A stretch of DNA of 64,000 nt from Bromus sterilis (Eukaryota > Streptophyta > Magnoliopsida > Poales > Poaceae). A program made the translations under genes and the position numbers. The notes beneath the pieces were generated by a model that was not told where the DNA came from, did not search any database, and saw only the letters and a list, made by a program, of their open reading frames with translations. The DNA is taken from assembly GCA_950022295.1 (NCBI GenBank), contig OX465599.1, positions 278,091,501 to 278,155,500 of the forward strand, written 5' to 3'. This document shows, piece after piece, positions 35,343 to 47,424 of this stretch (positions are counted from its first letter, which is position 1; each line of letters opens with the position of its first letter).

Positions 35343-36197
35343 ATGGATGGTCCTTTTGCCTTTGTGGAGGCAGAAATACTTACCTTTACTCAAAGAGGTG
35401 GTCAAAGTTTGAAAGATGCTTGGTATAGAATTAATGATTCTCAAAAAAGAGCCACCAAGAAGCAATCCACTACTATCTTGCTTAGAAATTTTTATGTTGG
35501 GATCACTTCTCGGAATAGGTTTCTTTTAGACACTGCTATCAATGGGAACTTCGTAGAGGCCCCAGTTTGGGAAGCCCTTAATGTTATTAAAAATCTTGTT
35601 GGAAGTCTCCCAGTTGTTAGTATTAAGGAGGACATTACTTTAGCTCACATTATGAGAAAACTTGAAAAAATAGAGCTAGAGATGCCAAGTATCGATAGGG
35701 TGAATGAGTTGGATCGTAATATTCAAGGGAATTTGAATAGGTTAGATAACTCCATGCAGAAAATTATCAAAACTTTGGAGACTATCAAATCCCTTGATGA
35801 GAAGTCTTCTACGATAGAAAAGATTAAGGAAGTTATTGAAACTCTAGGAACTACCTTTTCCTCAATCAAAACCAAAAAGGATGAAACTCCGGCAAAGAAG
35901 GAACCTAAGTTCGTATACGTCCCCAAGGTTCCTCGAGCTAAAGCACACACACCCATTGCCAAGAGAGTTGAAACAGTGATAAATTTGGAGGAAACACCTA
36001 TCTTTAACTTTAATGAAACTCCAATTGATTTCCCTTTCGTACTTTATTTGAGAAACCTATTAATACTAGTTGTACCATTGAAGAGCTTTTTGATGATCTT
36101 GATGATGGTTCAATTGATACAACTTGATCTATTTGCATTAAGCCTAGTTAATGGCTTTAAAGAAGCGCTTTCGGGAGGCAGCCCGCAACGAATTTAG
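35343..36197 (+). pseudogene. Partial Athila-type gag
   Basis: From the first ATG (35343) this is a frame of 284 codons; it stays open upstream to about 35286 but has no earlier ATG. The segment QRGGQSLKDAWYRINDSQKR followed by ILLRNFYVGI is the core of plant retrotransposon gag (capsid-like helical part). A Lys/Glu-rich, coiled-coil-like stretch comes next (about residues 110-200), then a basic Pro-rich linker. The usual N-terminal part and a C-terminal zinc knuckle are missing. The frame ends at a stop without entering protease or RT, so this is a truncated gag, probably a remnant of an internal deletion that removed pol. Confidence 0.75.
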
Positions 36198-37902
36198 GTT
36201 TTCCTTTTTTATTTTCTTATGTTTTTAGTGGTCTTGATGATTGTTACCACTGTAGCAACATCATTGTATCTTTACTTTTCAAGCTTTGTGCCTTTTATGG
36301 CCTCATACGGCAAGGGAAGTAAAAGTTGTGACATGCTGTCCAGAAAACAGATTCTGTCCTCGTGACTAGAAAAATCACAGAAAAATCCCAGTTCATCTTT
36401 TTGAGATGAATGTTTTGCACAGCATGATCTATACAATTACGAAACTACCATATGTTCTGAGTTTTTTGATTTGAGTTGCAGAAGTACCCCTAAAAATTCG
36501 TTTCTATCTGCTGTTCTGTTTTTCACAGATTCTGCCACGTTTTGTCTCTCCTTACTTTTGCAAACCTTAAGCTTGCTTTTTCTTTGCAAAAACTTTTTGA
36601 CAACCTTGAGAAACAGTAGCTCTTCAAGATTATCTTTATTTGCAGTAGAGGAAAGAATATTTTAGTAGGGTACTAACCTCTCTAATCAGTCTACAATGAG
36701 TTATGTATGAAGGGAGTTTTCAAGTGTGCGATGGAAGATGATGAAAGGAGATCTTGGAGTGTCAAACGCTCAAGCTTGGGGATGCCCATGTGCACCCCCA
36801 ATAAATATTCAAGGAGACTCAAGCGTCTAAACTTGGGGATGCCCCTGAGCATCCCCTTCTTCATCAACAATTATCAGTTCTTCTCTCGTTACACTATATT
36901 TTTATCACTTCATGCGTTATGTGCTCTTTTTGGAGCGTCTCGCTCTTAGGTTTTTTTTTAGTTTTCTTTAGCTTTGTTTGCTGTAGTAACAAGTTAGATC
37001 GCAGCTTACTTACTCTTTTGTGTGGGAGAGATACACGCTCTGCTTGAATTAGAACTCTCATAGGATTTGCATGCTTATTCTTTTAGCTGTGAGTTGTTCT
37101 TTTTTTTTCTTAGCAGCTGCTTTGTTTAGTTGTAGTGCTTTAGTTTTTCTAGAGCTTTGCTTTTGTTTTAGGTTGAACTTTCTATAGGTTGCATGTTTTA
37201 TCTTGTTAGAGAGTTTGCCTGTTGCACTGAGTTTTGTGTCTTGACTAGAAGTAGGTAGTTGAAGTTGGTTTTCTCTTTGTAGTAGTAAATTGCAATAGTT
37301 ATGAGGTATTGATTAGAGTAATTTTTGAACTTTTGGTGTCAAGAGCTCAAGACTATTAGTGATAGTTGTCGTATTTTGGGAAATCCGTGTGTTTTTCGAA
37401 AACCAAAAACCTCTGTTGAGAACTCTAGCTACTAGATGGATCACTAACCTTTGGAGGGTTCGAATATTAGAGAACACTCACGTACCATGAGTCGAGGATG
37501 CGCAAGGATAACCAAACCCCCATACACTCCTCCTCGGGGTACTTGTCTCTCTGTGAACCTCCTGATTAGATTGAGAGTTATCGATAATAAGTGCATGAGT
37601 TCTTCAGACTAATGTGAGTATTCGAAAGTTGACACTTCCACCCACCTATACTTTTTCTAGCCTCTCCTGTACCGTGCATTGCTCTCTTCTCACTCCGAGA
37701 GTTAGCGTCCAACTTCGTCGATACATCCAAACCCTTGGCAGGATACGCTCTGTCATCATAAGCCTCCTTATATCTTTCCTCAAAACAGCCACCATACCTA
37801 CCTACAAGGCATTTCCATAGCCTTTCTGAGATACATTGCCATGCAACATCCATCTTCTCATGACTTGATCCTCATGTCATACATTTGCATCATGATAGTT
37901 GT
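36198..37902 (+). other. Athila-type 3' non-coding internal region
   Basis: This is T-rich sequence without supported genes. It matches the minus-strand element at about 56300-58050 in inverse orientation. Two short hairpins with GGGGATGC arms lie near 36776 and at 36835-36856. The site CATGATA-GTTAT is split by the solo LTR at 37903. Confidence 0.65.
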
Positions 37903-40144
37903 TGTTGGATATGTGCCCTAGAGGCAAATTAATAAAGATATTTGTCACATATCTGTCTGTTCATAATACGTTATATATTGTGCTAGAACTGTATTAAGTG
38001 GAAACATTAATACACGTGTGATATATAACAACCTGGTCCCTAGTTAAACTCAGGCATACTAGCTCATTGGGCAATTTATGATCAAGGTTTCCTGATCATG
38101 AGAACATAATAGTCTATTGACAATGAGTTCATATCATTAGGAGAATGATGTGATGGACACACACCCACCTTAAGCATTGCAGTGTGATCAAGTCACATAA
38201 GTTCAGCATTGCGATGACTTAATAACATAGTGACTGAATCCTTAGACCGTGATGATCATACATAATTGCTATCTATTAGGATGCTTTGAGTGCATTAACC
38301 GTTACACTGAAACATGGTAACTGAAAATGTGTATCTTGGGTATTCCGAAGTAGATATGTTGAGGAGTATGAAATAGATCAGAGCGGTATTTGTTAATCCG
38401 AGTGACGGATAGGTACTTTGGGCCCACTCGGTGGTGTTGCATCAATAGCTCGCAAGCAAGTGACTAGGTCACAAGAGATGTAATATTCACAAATGAGTAA
38501 ACATGTTATGTCGGAGACGAGGAAGAACTAGGTATTGGATAACGACGATCATACCTCAGACAAACATAGTACCGAAGCACAAAGGGATCAAGTCATATTG
38601 TTAACGGTTCAACAACGATGAAGTTTATTCGATGGAAGCGTAGGGGCACATCAAGGATTGTAACCAGATCCCACATCATGGTCATTGGTCAGAGAGTGTC
38701 TCGATCATGTCTACTGTTTCCCGGACCGTAGGGTGTCACACTTAAGGGCAATCGATGCATTAAGGATTGATTCGGGATCATCGGTGAAAAGAGAGAAAAC
38801 ACCGGAAATGTACCGGGAGGTGTCGGAAGTTGTTCCGGATATTTTGATAGGTTCAAAATAATATATATTAATATTTAAATATGTTTTATTATTTAATTTA
38901 CAGAATTAAATATTAAAAATGATTTAAATAATTAATTAAAAGGGTGAAAAGGTATTTGGGCCTTAAAAGGCCCATGAGGGGAAGGGGGAGCCTCCCCCCT
39001 TGGGCTCGGCGCCAAGGGAGGGGCCCATCCCCCTCCTATCCGCACCACTCCCCCTTGGGGGTTTAGTCCCACATGGGGGAAGGGGAGGGGGTGGAGCCCC
39101 TCCTTGGCCTATATAAGGAGGGGTGGGGTGCCTTTTTCTACATAACATTGAGTTTCTCTCCCTCTCTCTCTCGTATAATGTGGCCGATCAACATAGTATA
39201 ATGTGGTATAGACTTCATCTTCGGATCTGACGTCTCAGGCCCGTTTGTATCACGCGTAATGGAGATATCTTCGCGTTTTCAAGGAAACATTATTATAAAA
39301 TTCACTACAGCTGGTGTAACTCATTACAACGAGCTCTTCATTCTCTCCATTTTCCGAGAAACATATCTTATCTATCATAAGTTTAACTTTTCACTGTTTG
39401 TCCAATGGTCAACATATTGATCACTTTGGTATCTTGCTCGCAACCTTATAGAGCATTGGACATATCTGGTCGTTTTACATATTATGGTGCACATGATTAA
39501 TCAAAACACATAGGTGAGTGAATTCAATTCATGTGTTTTGCTTTATCTGTGTTCATGAACACTGATTTTTGCAAACAACTTTTCACCATGACCTCGGCAA
39601 GAACATCTTTCTTGGCGTATTCATACTAAACTACTTTAGTCCCACATGGGGGAAGGGGAGGGGGTGGAGCCCCTCCTTGGCCTATATAAGGAGGGGTGGG
39701 GTGCCTTTTTCTACATAACATTGAGTTTCTCTCTCTCTCTCTTTCTCCGACCTAGAGCGGACTCCCCTGGTTTGGAGTTTGCACCTGGTTGGGGGTTTCA
39801 CCATCATCCGGACGCCGTCGCGCTGCCGGAATCGGGATCTGGATCAATCTTCTTTCCGCTGCTCTTCTGGTTCGGAGCCCGGAGGGACGTCGGTTGCACC
39901 GTACGTGTGTAATCCCGCGAGGCACTACACGTGCGGTGCTACTTCATCGTCGGAGGTTCTTCAACACGACAGGGAGGTCGTAGGATCAGAGTCTACGCCA
40001 ACCACGTTCGAGGAACGTTTCCCTCTTTCGGTCTTCAAAGGTATGAACACCGATTCCTTCCGTTACATACATCAGCATAGCATAGATCTTGGGTTCGGGA
40101 CTCGTAGGTAGGAAAATTTTTGTTTTCTACGCCGATCCCCAACA
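37903..40144 (+). mobile_element. Copia solo LTR with internal duplication
   Basis: It begins TGTTGGATATGTGCCC and ends CCCCAACA, and no internal domain follows. Flanks are GTTGT (37898-37902) and GTTAT (40145-40149), a target duplication with one change; the intact site is visible in the inverse copy near 56300. The LTR holds an AT-rich part (38860-38940), a TATA box and a CT-rich tract. A fragment of copia pol in minus orientation (39174-39634) sits inside, between two copies of a segment of about 110 bp. It belongs to the broad Angela/BARE-related group by its start, but I did not assign a family. Confidence 0.85.
39062..39744 (+). repeat. Direct duplication of the solo LTR promoter around a pol fragment
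   Basis: TTTAGTCCCACATGG to the CT-rich tract occurs at 39062-39171 and again at 39635-39744, 573 bp apart. Both copies carry TATATAAGG (39110-39118 and 39683-39691). The spacer resembles, on the minus strand, the RT/RNase H end of copia elements (compare 11690-12480). Confidence 0.8.
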
Positions 40145-41067
40145 GTTATATCTTCTTTATGTGAGTACCTTTGTAAAGTGTGAAAGATCTCATATATTCT
40201 TGTAAAATATAGAGTGTTGCCCCTAAAGTGAGGAAAAGATCCCAAAGAGGACAAAATCAAAAGATCCCAAAGAGGACAAATGAGAGTTAAATAGAAAGCA
40301 CCATTGAGGCCACAAAAAAATACAAAAAAGAGAAAAAAGAGAAAAAGAAAAAGAAAAAGAGAGAAGGGGGCACACTACTATTACTTTTGAGAGATCCACA
40401 CTAGTAGTTCATCCTCTATCCCTTGTACTCCATAGAGATCATCATCATGCATATAGCTACGTGGGAACCTTTACACTAAAGAACTTGGCTCGTATATTCC
40501 AATGATGAGCCTCCTCAAACGAGCTCTAGGTCTTCTTGAGCAAGGAAGTTAGATGCACGCCCACTAGTTCCCTTGGAGAGCTTTTAGCTTGCATGTGCAT
40601 CCGTTGCATGGAAATCCCTACTCCTCACATCATATCTATCATATGGACTTATCTCGCCTATGATTGTCCTCATTGATGTGAGCCTTTCACACCCTTTTTT
40701 TGTCTTCCTCCTCCACCTTCTTTCTGTTTCGCCTTTTAGGTGTCAACTTTCTTGCTCACGCTCATCCATTGCATGAGTGCTCAAAATATCAAAAGGGAGT
40801 GGATCAGTTTGACTTGTACCTAGCTAGTGGTCTGGGGACGAGTCAAGATAAGAATCCAAAGGAGACTAAGTGTGAAACTTTAGTAGATAGTCGTTCTCAA
40901 CAAACTTATTTTTCTCTCGTATTTCCCTATCCCTAGCTTGCACGCAAACACCATCTGGAGACATTCGAGTCACAGACAGCGAGAGCTCTTGCAACTTTTG
41001 TTCTTTTGTTGCTTGTGTCAATGCTAATATAGACTCTTGCTTGTTAAGAATTGAATTGAATTGCATG
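40145..41067 (+). other. Athila-type internal region after the solo LTR, truncated
   Basis: It continues the outer element and mirrors about 55385-56300 of the minus-strand element. It contains an A-rich tract (40310-40365). It stops about 130 bp before the expected polypurine tract, where the Sirevirus-like leader fragment begins. No gene is supported. Confidence 0.65.
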
Positions 41068-41125
41068 CTTGCAAAACACTCTAGGAGGTTAATCCAAACA
41101 AAGAGTGACTGGCTCTGATACCAAT
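41068..41125 (-). repeat. Leader fragment with primer site of a lost left copy
   Basis: It is nearly identical to 53602-53659 (leader plus primer site GGTATCAGAGCCAGTC on the minus strand). It ends at the position of the gag start codon, where Athila sequence takes over. Confidence 0.85.
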
Positions 41126-42409
41126 TGTAAGTCCAAGTATGTGATCAGAGGGGGAGGGGGTGAATGATCACTTCAAATTTTTGCAACAAACTATGAAGTG
41201 AAGCATAACTAAGCAGCAGAAGAGATTCAACAGAAAGGTAAACATTGAAGCAGAACATGATTGAAGCATAACATAGCGAATCAAAAGCATCGAATCAATT
41301 GCATTGAAGAAAATCACTGAAGCAATTGATAAACTGAATGTAAGTGCGGAAAGTAAGACGAACTCTTGACTCGGCGATGTTTGTTCGACCAGTTCACACT
41401 CTGCAAAGTGCTACGTCTGGTTGGAGGGACTTGTGATTGAACACAAGAGCTAACCTCTCTCCGTCCGTATCTCCACTGCACCAATCTCCTTGAGCTTGGT
41501 CAGTTCTTCACTCGTGGTTGATTATTGAGGAAATCACCGAAACCTTTGACAAACTGGACTTCGAGGCGACAATAACTCTTCGCTCTCTGAAGAACAACAC
41601 TCTAACCGTCTAGGAGAATTGCAGTTCTCCAAGATAAAAAGGATAGCAAACTTCTTCCTAAGTCATAGTGAATCAACTCAGATCAATAGGACTTATGCTT
41701 CGGTGGATGGGTTTTTGGTTTGCTTCGGTGGGGTTTGCTCTTTCTCTTCACTGTCAGAAAATATTCTTGGAGCAGCCACCGGCCAATGAGGGCGGGGGTG
41801 GCGTATTTATAGGTGGCAATCCCTAGGTGCAAAATTACTTAAATGACCCGATGTGACAGCTTGACACCTGTCCACAACGGTCATATTTCCAATCAAAGAG
41901 CAACTTTACTTGCGGTCCAAGTAAAGTTGACTCACGGACTTGGTTCTGCTTCAGGAGCCGAAAGAACTAAGTCTTCGCTGGTGAAGCATTACCTAGTGCA
42001 CATGAGATTTCTCAACTCTGGCTTCTCACTGGTTTTGGATTCGATCTGAGTCTTTTCACCAAAACCTTCGGAGTACATTTACTAAACCCCTCTCATAGTA
42101 CGGTTTTTCCTACGACTCAATGAAGTGAAAAAGAACTACGCAAAAACAACTAAGTCTTGCGCCATCTTGGTCATCTCCTTCGATGAGACGTGCTTCAGGA
42201 TTCCTTATCTTTTTAGGGGTCGACATCAGTGATTAGCTTCACTCCAGAGGATATGCTTCAGTAAGTAAGTAAATCTTCGTTGAAGCTTTATCACCAACAT
42301 ATAACTTCAGGAACCTAACCATCTGTTTTATACTAGAAAACTTGTTAGTTCCTCTACTGTTTTGTCCAACAATATCCAAAACTCATGGGGGCATAACTTT
42401 GCTCTTACA
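41126..42409 (-). repeat. Sirevirus-like 3' LTR (complete)
   Basis: Length is 1284 bp with TGTAAG/CTTACA ends. A TATA box reads CCTATAAATACG on the minus strand (41802-41813), near a reversed CCAAT element. Confidence 0.9.
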
Positions 42410-42423
42410 ATCTCCCCCTTTTT
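42410..42423 (-). promoter_or_regulatory. Sirevirus-type polypurine tract
   Basis: The minus strand reads AAAAAGGGGGAGAT, directly followed by the LTR start TGTAAGAGC. Confidence 0.85.
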
Positions 42424-42911
42424 GGACTATTGTTGACAAAACATGCATCGATAGAAGATATGAAATTTTGAGTTGAGTTGAGAGCAAACTCTAAGATATG
42501 AAGCTTTTGACTCCCCCTGAATGCAAGCATCAAAGAGAATGCTTGATGCTTTGATGGGAAGCCTAGTACATATCTTAGTAAATCAATTGCATATAGAGAA
42601 TATTTGTCTTGAAGAATATGCAATTATCCAATGACCTGTGAACTTAAGGATAACAACCACCTGCAAGATAACAGATACGAGAACAACTTGCAAGAACGGG
42701 GTTATTAACACATAAAACGTAGCAGTTCACAGACGAAGTAAAACTTAAGTTACAACCCAATCGAAGCGAATGGAAAGTTTGTTGTAACTTAACACACAAA
42801 AAATCGAATCGAATCCCTAAACCCCGCAGCGAATCTAAACTCAATCGATGCTACTTTCTCCCCCTTTTTGTCAATAATTGGACAAAAGGTCGAGAGGTAG
42901 ATCAAGAGTAT
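42424..42911 (-). other. Non-coding region between extra ORF and polypurine tract
   Basis: Only short frames occur and none is supported. This is the usual 3' untranslated stretch of the element. Confidence 0.5.
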
Positions 42912-43534
42912 TTACGCGTTTGCTGCAACCCGGGGACCCTGCTGATTGTCTTCGCCCGAAGAAGATGCATCTCCTGAAGTGTCTCCTTCGGTTGAAGCAG
43001 GTGACTTCAGTTCGTCAATGTCCATCGGCGCTTGAAGCAAGTCAAGATCACTGTCATTGAGAGGGTGATCTTCTTGCTTCGAGGTGTGGGAGTCTTCATC
43101 AGATAGGGTATCTGGGCAAATCTGTTCAGCTGGATTAACAAATAAAACTTCATCAATCTTTTCCAGCGGAGGGATCTTTGGGTTGGGGCGATCGATCGAA
43201 TCATTTCTGGAGAAGTGGCGTTGAAGATGTGGATAATCCTTGAAAATCCGGTCAGCTTCAAGCTTCTTCATAGAGTTGAACTTCCTTAAGCCTTTCCAAG
43301 AGTGGCGCTTCAAAACCTTCAAGTACTGGTTGTTTTTTAAAGCAATGTTGCCAACTCTATTGATCTCATCTGAAAGATGTTGCATTTGGCGCTGATTTCC
43401 TTCAATGAAATTTTCAAGCATCTATTGGGTGCGAATGCCCACTTCAAAGTGATAAACTTCTTTCTGAAATGACTTCGACATGTTGCATTCATTGACATGC
43501 TGTCTGACTCCGACATATGTGGCAAATGGATCAT
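42912..43534 (-). pseudogene. Frameshifted C-terminal continuation of the extra ORF
   Basis: Overlapping frames (43534-43337 and 43421-42912) follow the main extra ORF. The second, of 169 codons, is acidic and Ser/Asp/Glu-rich at its end (EDSHTSKQEDHPLNDSDLD) and has a Lys/Arg-rich helical start. It is probably the tail of the same protein after frame disruptions; a separate small protein cannot be excluded. Confidence 0.45.
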
Positions 43535-43552
43535 TTGGCCTTCTGAAGATAT

Positions 43553-46500
43553 TCATGGTGTCACGCACAGGAGGACATAACAGCTTCGGCGATGCTTCGC
43601 AACGAAGTCTTCACGACGTCCATGGTTGCAGATGGCTTGGAGCCAGGGAGGATATGTCTTCAATTGATGTACGAGTTCAGCAGCTTGTACCATATAGCGA
43701 AGAAAACAATCCTCGAAGTCAAACGCATGTCCGTGAGTAAGCTTCAGCAAAGCATGACGTGTATGATAATGAATGTTGGATTCTTCATGTGTAGTGCTGA
43801 GAGGCATCAGTGAGTTGGAAAAGATATAAAACCAAGTCTTCGAAATGAATACCAGATGCTTCAGGCAAATTTTTTCTGGCATATGATCTCCAGTGACTTC
43901 GGGATCCAGCAGTGAAGAAAATTCAGCTTCAGTAGGATCAGGCAACAAATGCACCTTTGCAAGTTTTCCAGTGTGCCTTGGGATGTTTACTATATCCATG
44001 AATTCATTAGAATGCATCCTAAATACCTTTCCTTAAATCATCCACTCAAGAGTCCATGAGCTTGTATCATCAGGATTTCCAGAGACATAGAGAGTGGCAT
44101 AGAATTGCTTCACTAGCTCGGAATTGAATGCTGTTTCCATGGCAAATAGGCTGGTAAGATTTTGTGCTTCAATGGTTTCCATGATGTTCTGGAAGCACGT
44201 TGCAGAAGCTAGACTGTGCATATCCAAGTACTTGTGCCTGAAAAGAACACCCTTCTGGCAGTATAGCTTCGTGTACAGAATCAGTTGCTCAGCTGTCCAG
44301 AAGCGAAGGTCATCTGCAGTCCGGGGTGAATCATATGGACTTGCGCCAAAGAAGCGAAGCTTCTGGCGATGAACTTCGAGATTGAACTCATGACCATGTC
44401 TTGAAGAAGAAGAACCATCTCCCAAGAAAATAGGAAAAGTTTCTCGAGGGTAGATGGAGTCCAATTGAGTATCTTGCGCAGGAATAAAGTGCGGAGCTTT
44501 CCTTCGAGAAACTATGGCTCGCTCTTGCGGTTGAGTCATAATGGACAATTCATTGGCTTCGTCTTCGGCTTCCACATCGGCTTCAGTCCCTTCTGGAGCA
44601 ACTTGTTTTCTGGCTTTGCCTTCTTGTTCTTCGGACTCCGCAGCAGAGTGAGCCAAAGAATAATCCTTTGAAGGAATTGGTATGTCTTGAGTAGGAGGAG
44701 AAGGCTCTGGCTCAAAATTGTCGTGGGAGGACTGTTGAGGAGCGGTTTGAGGAGGAGGTGGAGTTGGTGCACGGGGTGGAACGACTTCGGGAGCGGTTGG
44801 CTTCACAGATGGTTTGGTTAGAGTGATAATCTTGCATCGAGGGGGCGATGCTTGTATTGGGGCCTTCTTGGCCGGTTGAGAGCTCACCTCATCAGCTTCG
44901 TCTGCATCGGTGATAAGACGACGTTTCCTTTGTTGCAGTTGGGGAAGGGGTGAAGCTAATTGCTTGAGCATGACTTCGCGCTTCTTGGAGTCAAGAGCCA
45001 TGACCGAAGCATTGTGCGTCTTGCAACACTCTTCAATGGCAGACTTGATCTTGCCTTGAAACACTTGAATATTTCTCTTTGTATTTTCATTCACATCAGC
45101 AATTTTCTTCGAAGAAGCTTTGGCTTCGTTCTTGAAGTCCTCATCTGATTCAGCATATGCTTTCTTCTTAAACTTCAGAATTTTAGCAGATTCAGATCTG
45201 TCTCTAGCATGCAAATCCCTCACCTGATTGTATAAAGTTTCAATCATAGAAGAAAGAGTTGGTGAAATGTAAACATTCCCAACATCCACAGCTTTGGGAT
45301 CAACAGCTTCAGCAAGCTGGCAGAATGCCTGATTCAGGCTTAAGCAGTCCCAAAGTTCTCCTTCTCTTGCATCTGGGAAGTCATGTTGGCTCTGCTCAGC
45401 TTCTTCATGAGCTTCGGGGACAGGGGCTGCGACTGGCTTCGGAGGGATATCCTTTGGTGCCATGTCAACAACAGCTTCTTTCTGAGCGGCTCTAGCAGCT
45501 TTCTCTGCTTTCTTTGTGCGAAGGGTGTCAAGTTGAGCTTGACGCTTGGCTTCAGCTTCACTAAGCTGTTTGGCTTCGGCAACAGCCTTAGCCTCTTGAG
45601 CTTTAGCTTCAGCAAGCTTGCGCTTCGCTTCAGCTTTCTGATTAGATTCAACAAGTTCTTTCCTTTTCTTCTCCAACTGAGCAGCATCTCTATCTGCCTT
45701 TTCCTTAGCTTTAGCTTCTTTATCAGCCTTAGCTTGGGCTTGTGCTTCAGCATGAAGGCGTTCAGCTTCAGCACGGTCTCGTTTGCGCATGTCTGCTTCA
45801 GACAGCTTCTTGGTGCCGACCTGGGCATAAGACTGGCCAGGCTTGGCAACAGATGATTTCAGCTTTGAAGCTTTGGCTGGTTCAGGAGCTTTAGCTTCGG
45901 GTATAGCAGCAGGCTTTTCCTTCAGGTCATGCCTCTCTTTCGTTCTCTGTTCAGCAGGAACAAGGCGGCGAGGTGGCTTTGTAGCCAAGGGAGCCTCAAC
46001 CACCAAGTTAGTCAAATCAATGTTTCGTTTAGGAACAGGAGGATCAGTTGGATCTTGAATCCTAATGCCTTTTGGAGCAGATGGTTTCTCTCCAGCCTTC
46101 TTCTTCAGTGGATTCCAAAGACTAAGTCTCTTGGGACTAGGGGGAATGGGGGTGTTCTCAGACTCATCATCTGCTTCTTCAGCATGATCTTCATCAATTG
46201 AGTCTTCAAGCTGTGCAGCAGCATCAGCTTCGTCATCAGCTTCATTATCACCCTCTTCTTCAGAGATAGCAGGAGGGGGTGAAGCACTCAGTTTCCTAAG
46301 CCTTCTCTTCTTAGGCTTCGAAGCACCAGCTTCGGCATGGCCTGCAGCAGCAAGTGCTTTGGCCTTCTTCTCTTCTCGGATTCTCTTCTTCTCAGCCAAT
46401 ATGGCAAGTCTCTCTTGCTCGTCTGGATAGTCATCTGGTTTCTTGAGAGTATTTGGGTGAGGTACATCAGGAGGCTTCGGGTAGTACTTTTTCCTGTTCG

Positions 46501-46837
46501 GAGCATTATATTGGGCACACATGGCAGTAGTGTACCGATAAGGAGGGCTGAAAGCAAACTGCATCGCCCATTTCCAGTCTGGGATGCTCTTGTACTTGTA
46601 CCACCTTATGGCCCAGTAGCGACGAATCTTTTGCAATCGAATCTTTCTGTCATGATCAGATTCTTCAGGAGGTGTGTCATAGCCCATCTTGAGACGAATG
46701 GCTTCGGGTATGCCTCGGGCATTTTTGACTTCCTTCGTCTTGCCACCTTTGCCTTTCTTCTTCGGTGGCTCAGGATAGTTTTCAAGTCCTTCAACAATGG
46801 GTGACTCATTCCCCATGGCTGCCTCTTCGTCAGACAT
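43553..46837 (-). pseudogene. Large extra ORF after pol (aORF, env-position), one in-frame stop
   Basis: From ATG at 46837 a frame of 934 codons runs to TAA at 44033-44035, then stays open in the same frame to 43553 (about 155 further codons from Met 44017). Features in order: basic Lys-rich N-terminus (PPKKKGKGGK), a Trp/Tyr-rich segment (YWAIRWYKYKSIPDWKWAM), a second basic cluster (KPKKRRLRK), acidic runs, a long Ala/Lys/Glu coiled coil (roughly residues 340-460), a Pro-rich linker, and a C-terminal part with VKQFYATLYVSG that resembles the 'putative plant transposon protein' domain of plant retroelement extra ORFs. The two basic clusters could be nuclear signals. There is no convincing membrane segment from the ATG, so the env-like label rests on position only. 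Confidence 0.65.
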
Positions 46838-47415
46838 CTTGTGACCAGAAAGATAGAAAAGAGGGAACAGGAAAGGGAATGAATAAGCACTGGCAAAAGT
46901 TTCGACCAAAACCAAATTTTGACAAGAACCCAGAGCAATCTAAGATCAGATGCAAATCTGTCAATGGATCGGGCTAGAACTAGTTCAAGAACAAGACCTA
47001 ACTCAGTCCAAAATCACAGAATAGATCGAATCTCAACACTGACCTGAGAAGATGGGATTACTTTGATGCTAATAACATTTTTCCCAAGGAGCAATGATCA
47101 GCACGGATCAACCAGTCCTATAAACAGAAAACAAAAAACCCTAACAAAACTTAGATCCAAGCCCTAGATGAAGAACTCGCAGAGAAGATTGGATCCAAGA
47201 AACTTGCGTACCCTAACTTGGTGACGCGAAGCGGCTACGGCGACGGAGTGCGGAGACGAGCTCTTCGTCGACGGGGAACATCCACGGCGGCAGCGGTCCG
47301 GCAGTGAAGCAGCGTAGTCGTCGTCGGGGACGAGAGCTCAGCGGCGAGCTCGAGGAGGGAGACGGAGAAATCGGAAGTGAATGAACATGGGGAAACAGTT
47401 CGCTGGAGGGATCGC

Positions 47416-47424
47416 CTTATATAG
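47416..47424 (-). promoter_or_regulatory. Candidate internal TATA box upstream of the extra ORF
   Basis: The minus strand reads CCTATATAAGG. Downstream come a GC-rich leader of about 190 bp, a possible donor (GGTACGCAAG near 47209), a pyrimidine-rich acceptor-like stretch ending TTTATAG (about 47118) and another CTTCTCAG site (about 47047), then the ATG at 46837. This looks like a plant gene 5' end placed inside the retroelement. Confidence 0.5.

Noticed and set aside
38860..38940. AT-rich origin-like tract
   Set aside because: It lies within the copia solo LTR, where such AT-rich stretches are usual; no other origin features are present.
45340..45856. Overlapping 157-169-codon ORFs on both strands
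   Set aside because: They are other-frame shadows of the coiled-coil part of the 934-codon ORF.
46838..46915. Upstream extension of the extra ORF with a hydrophobic stretch (signal-like)
   Set aside because: The frame there begins with TTG, not ATG, and the sequence looks like intron or leader; the first ATG is at 46837, so a signal peptide is not supported.
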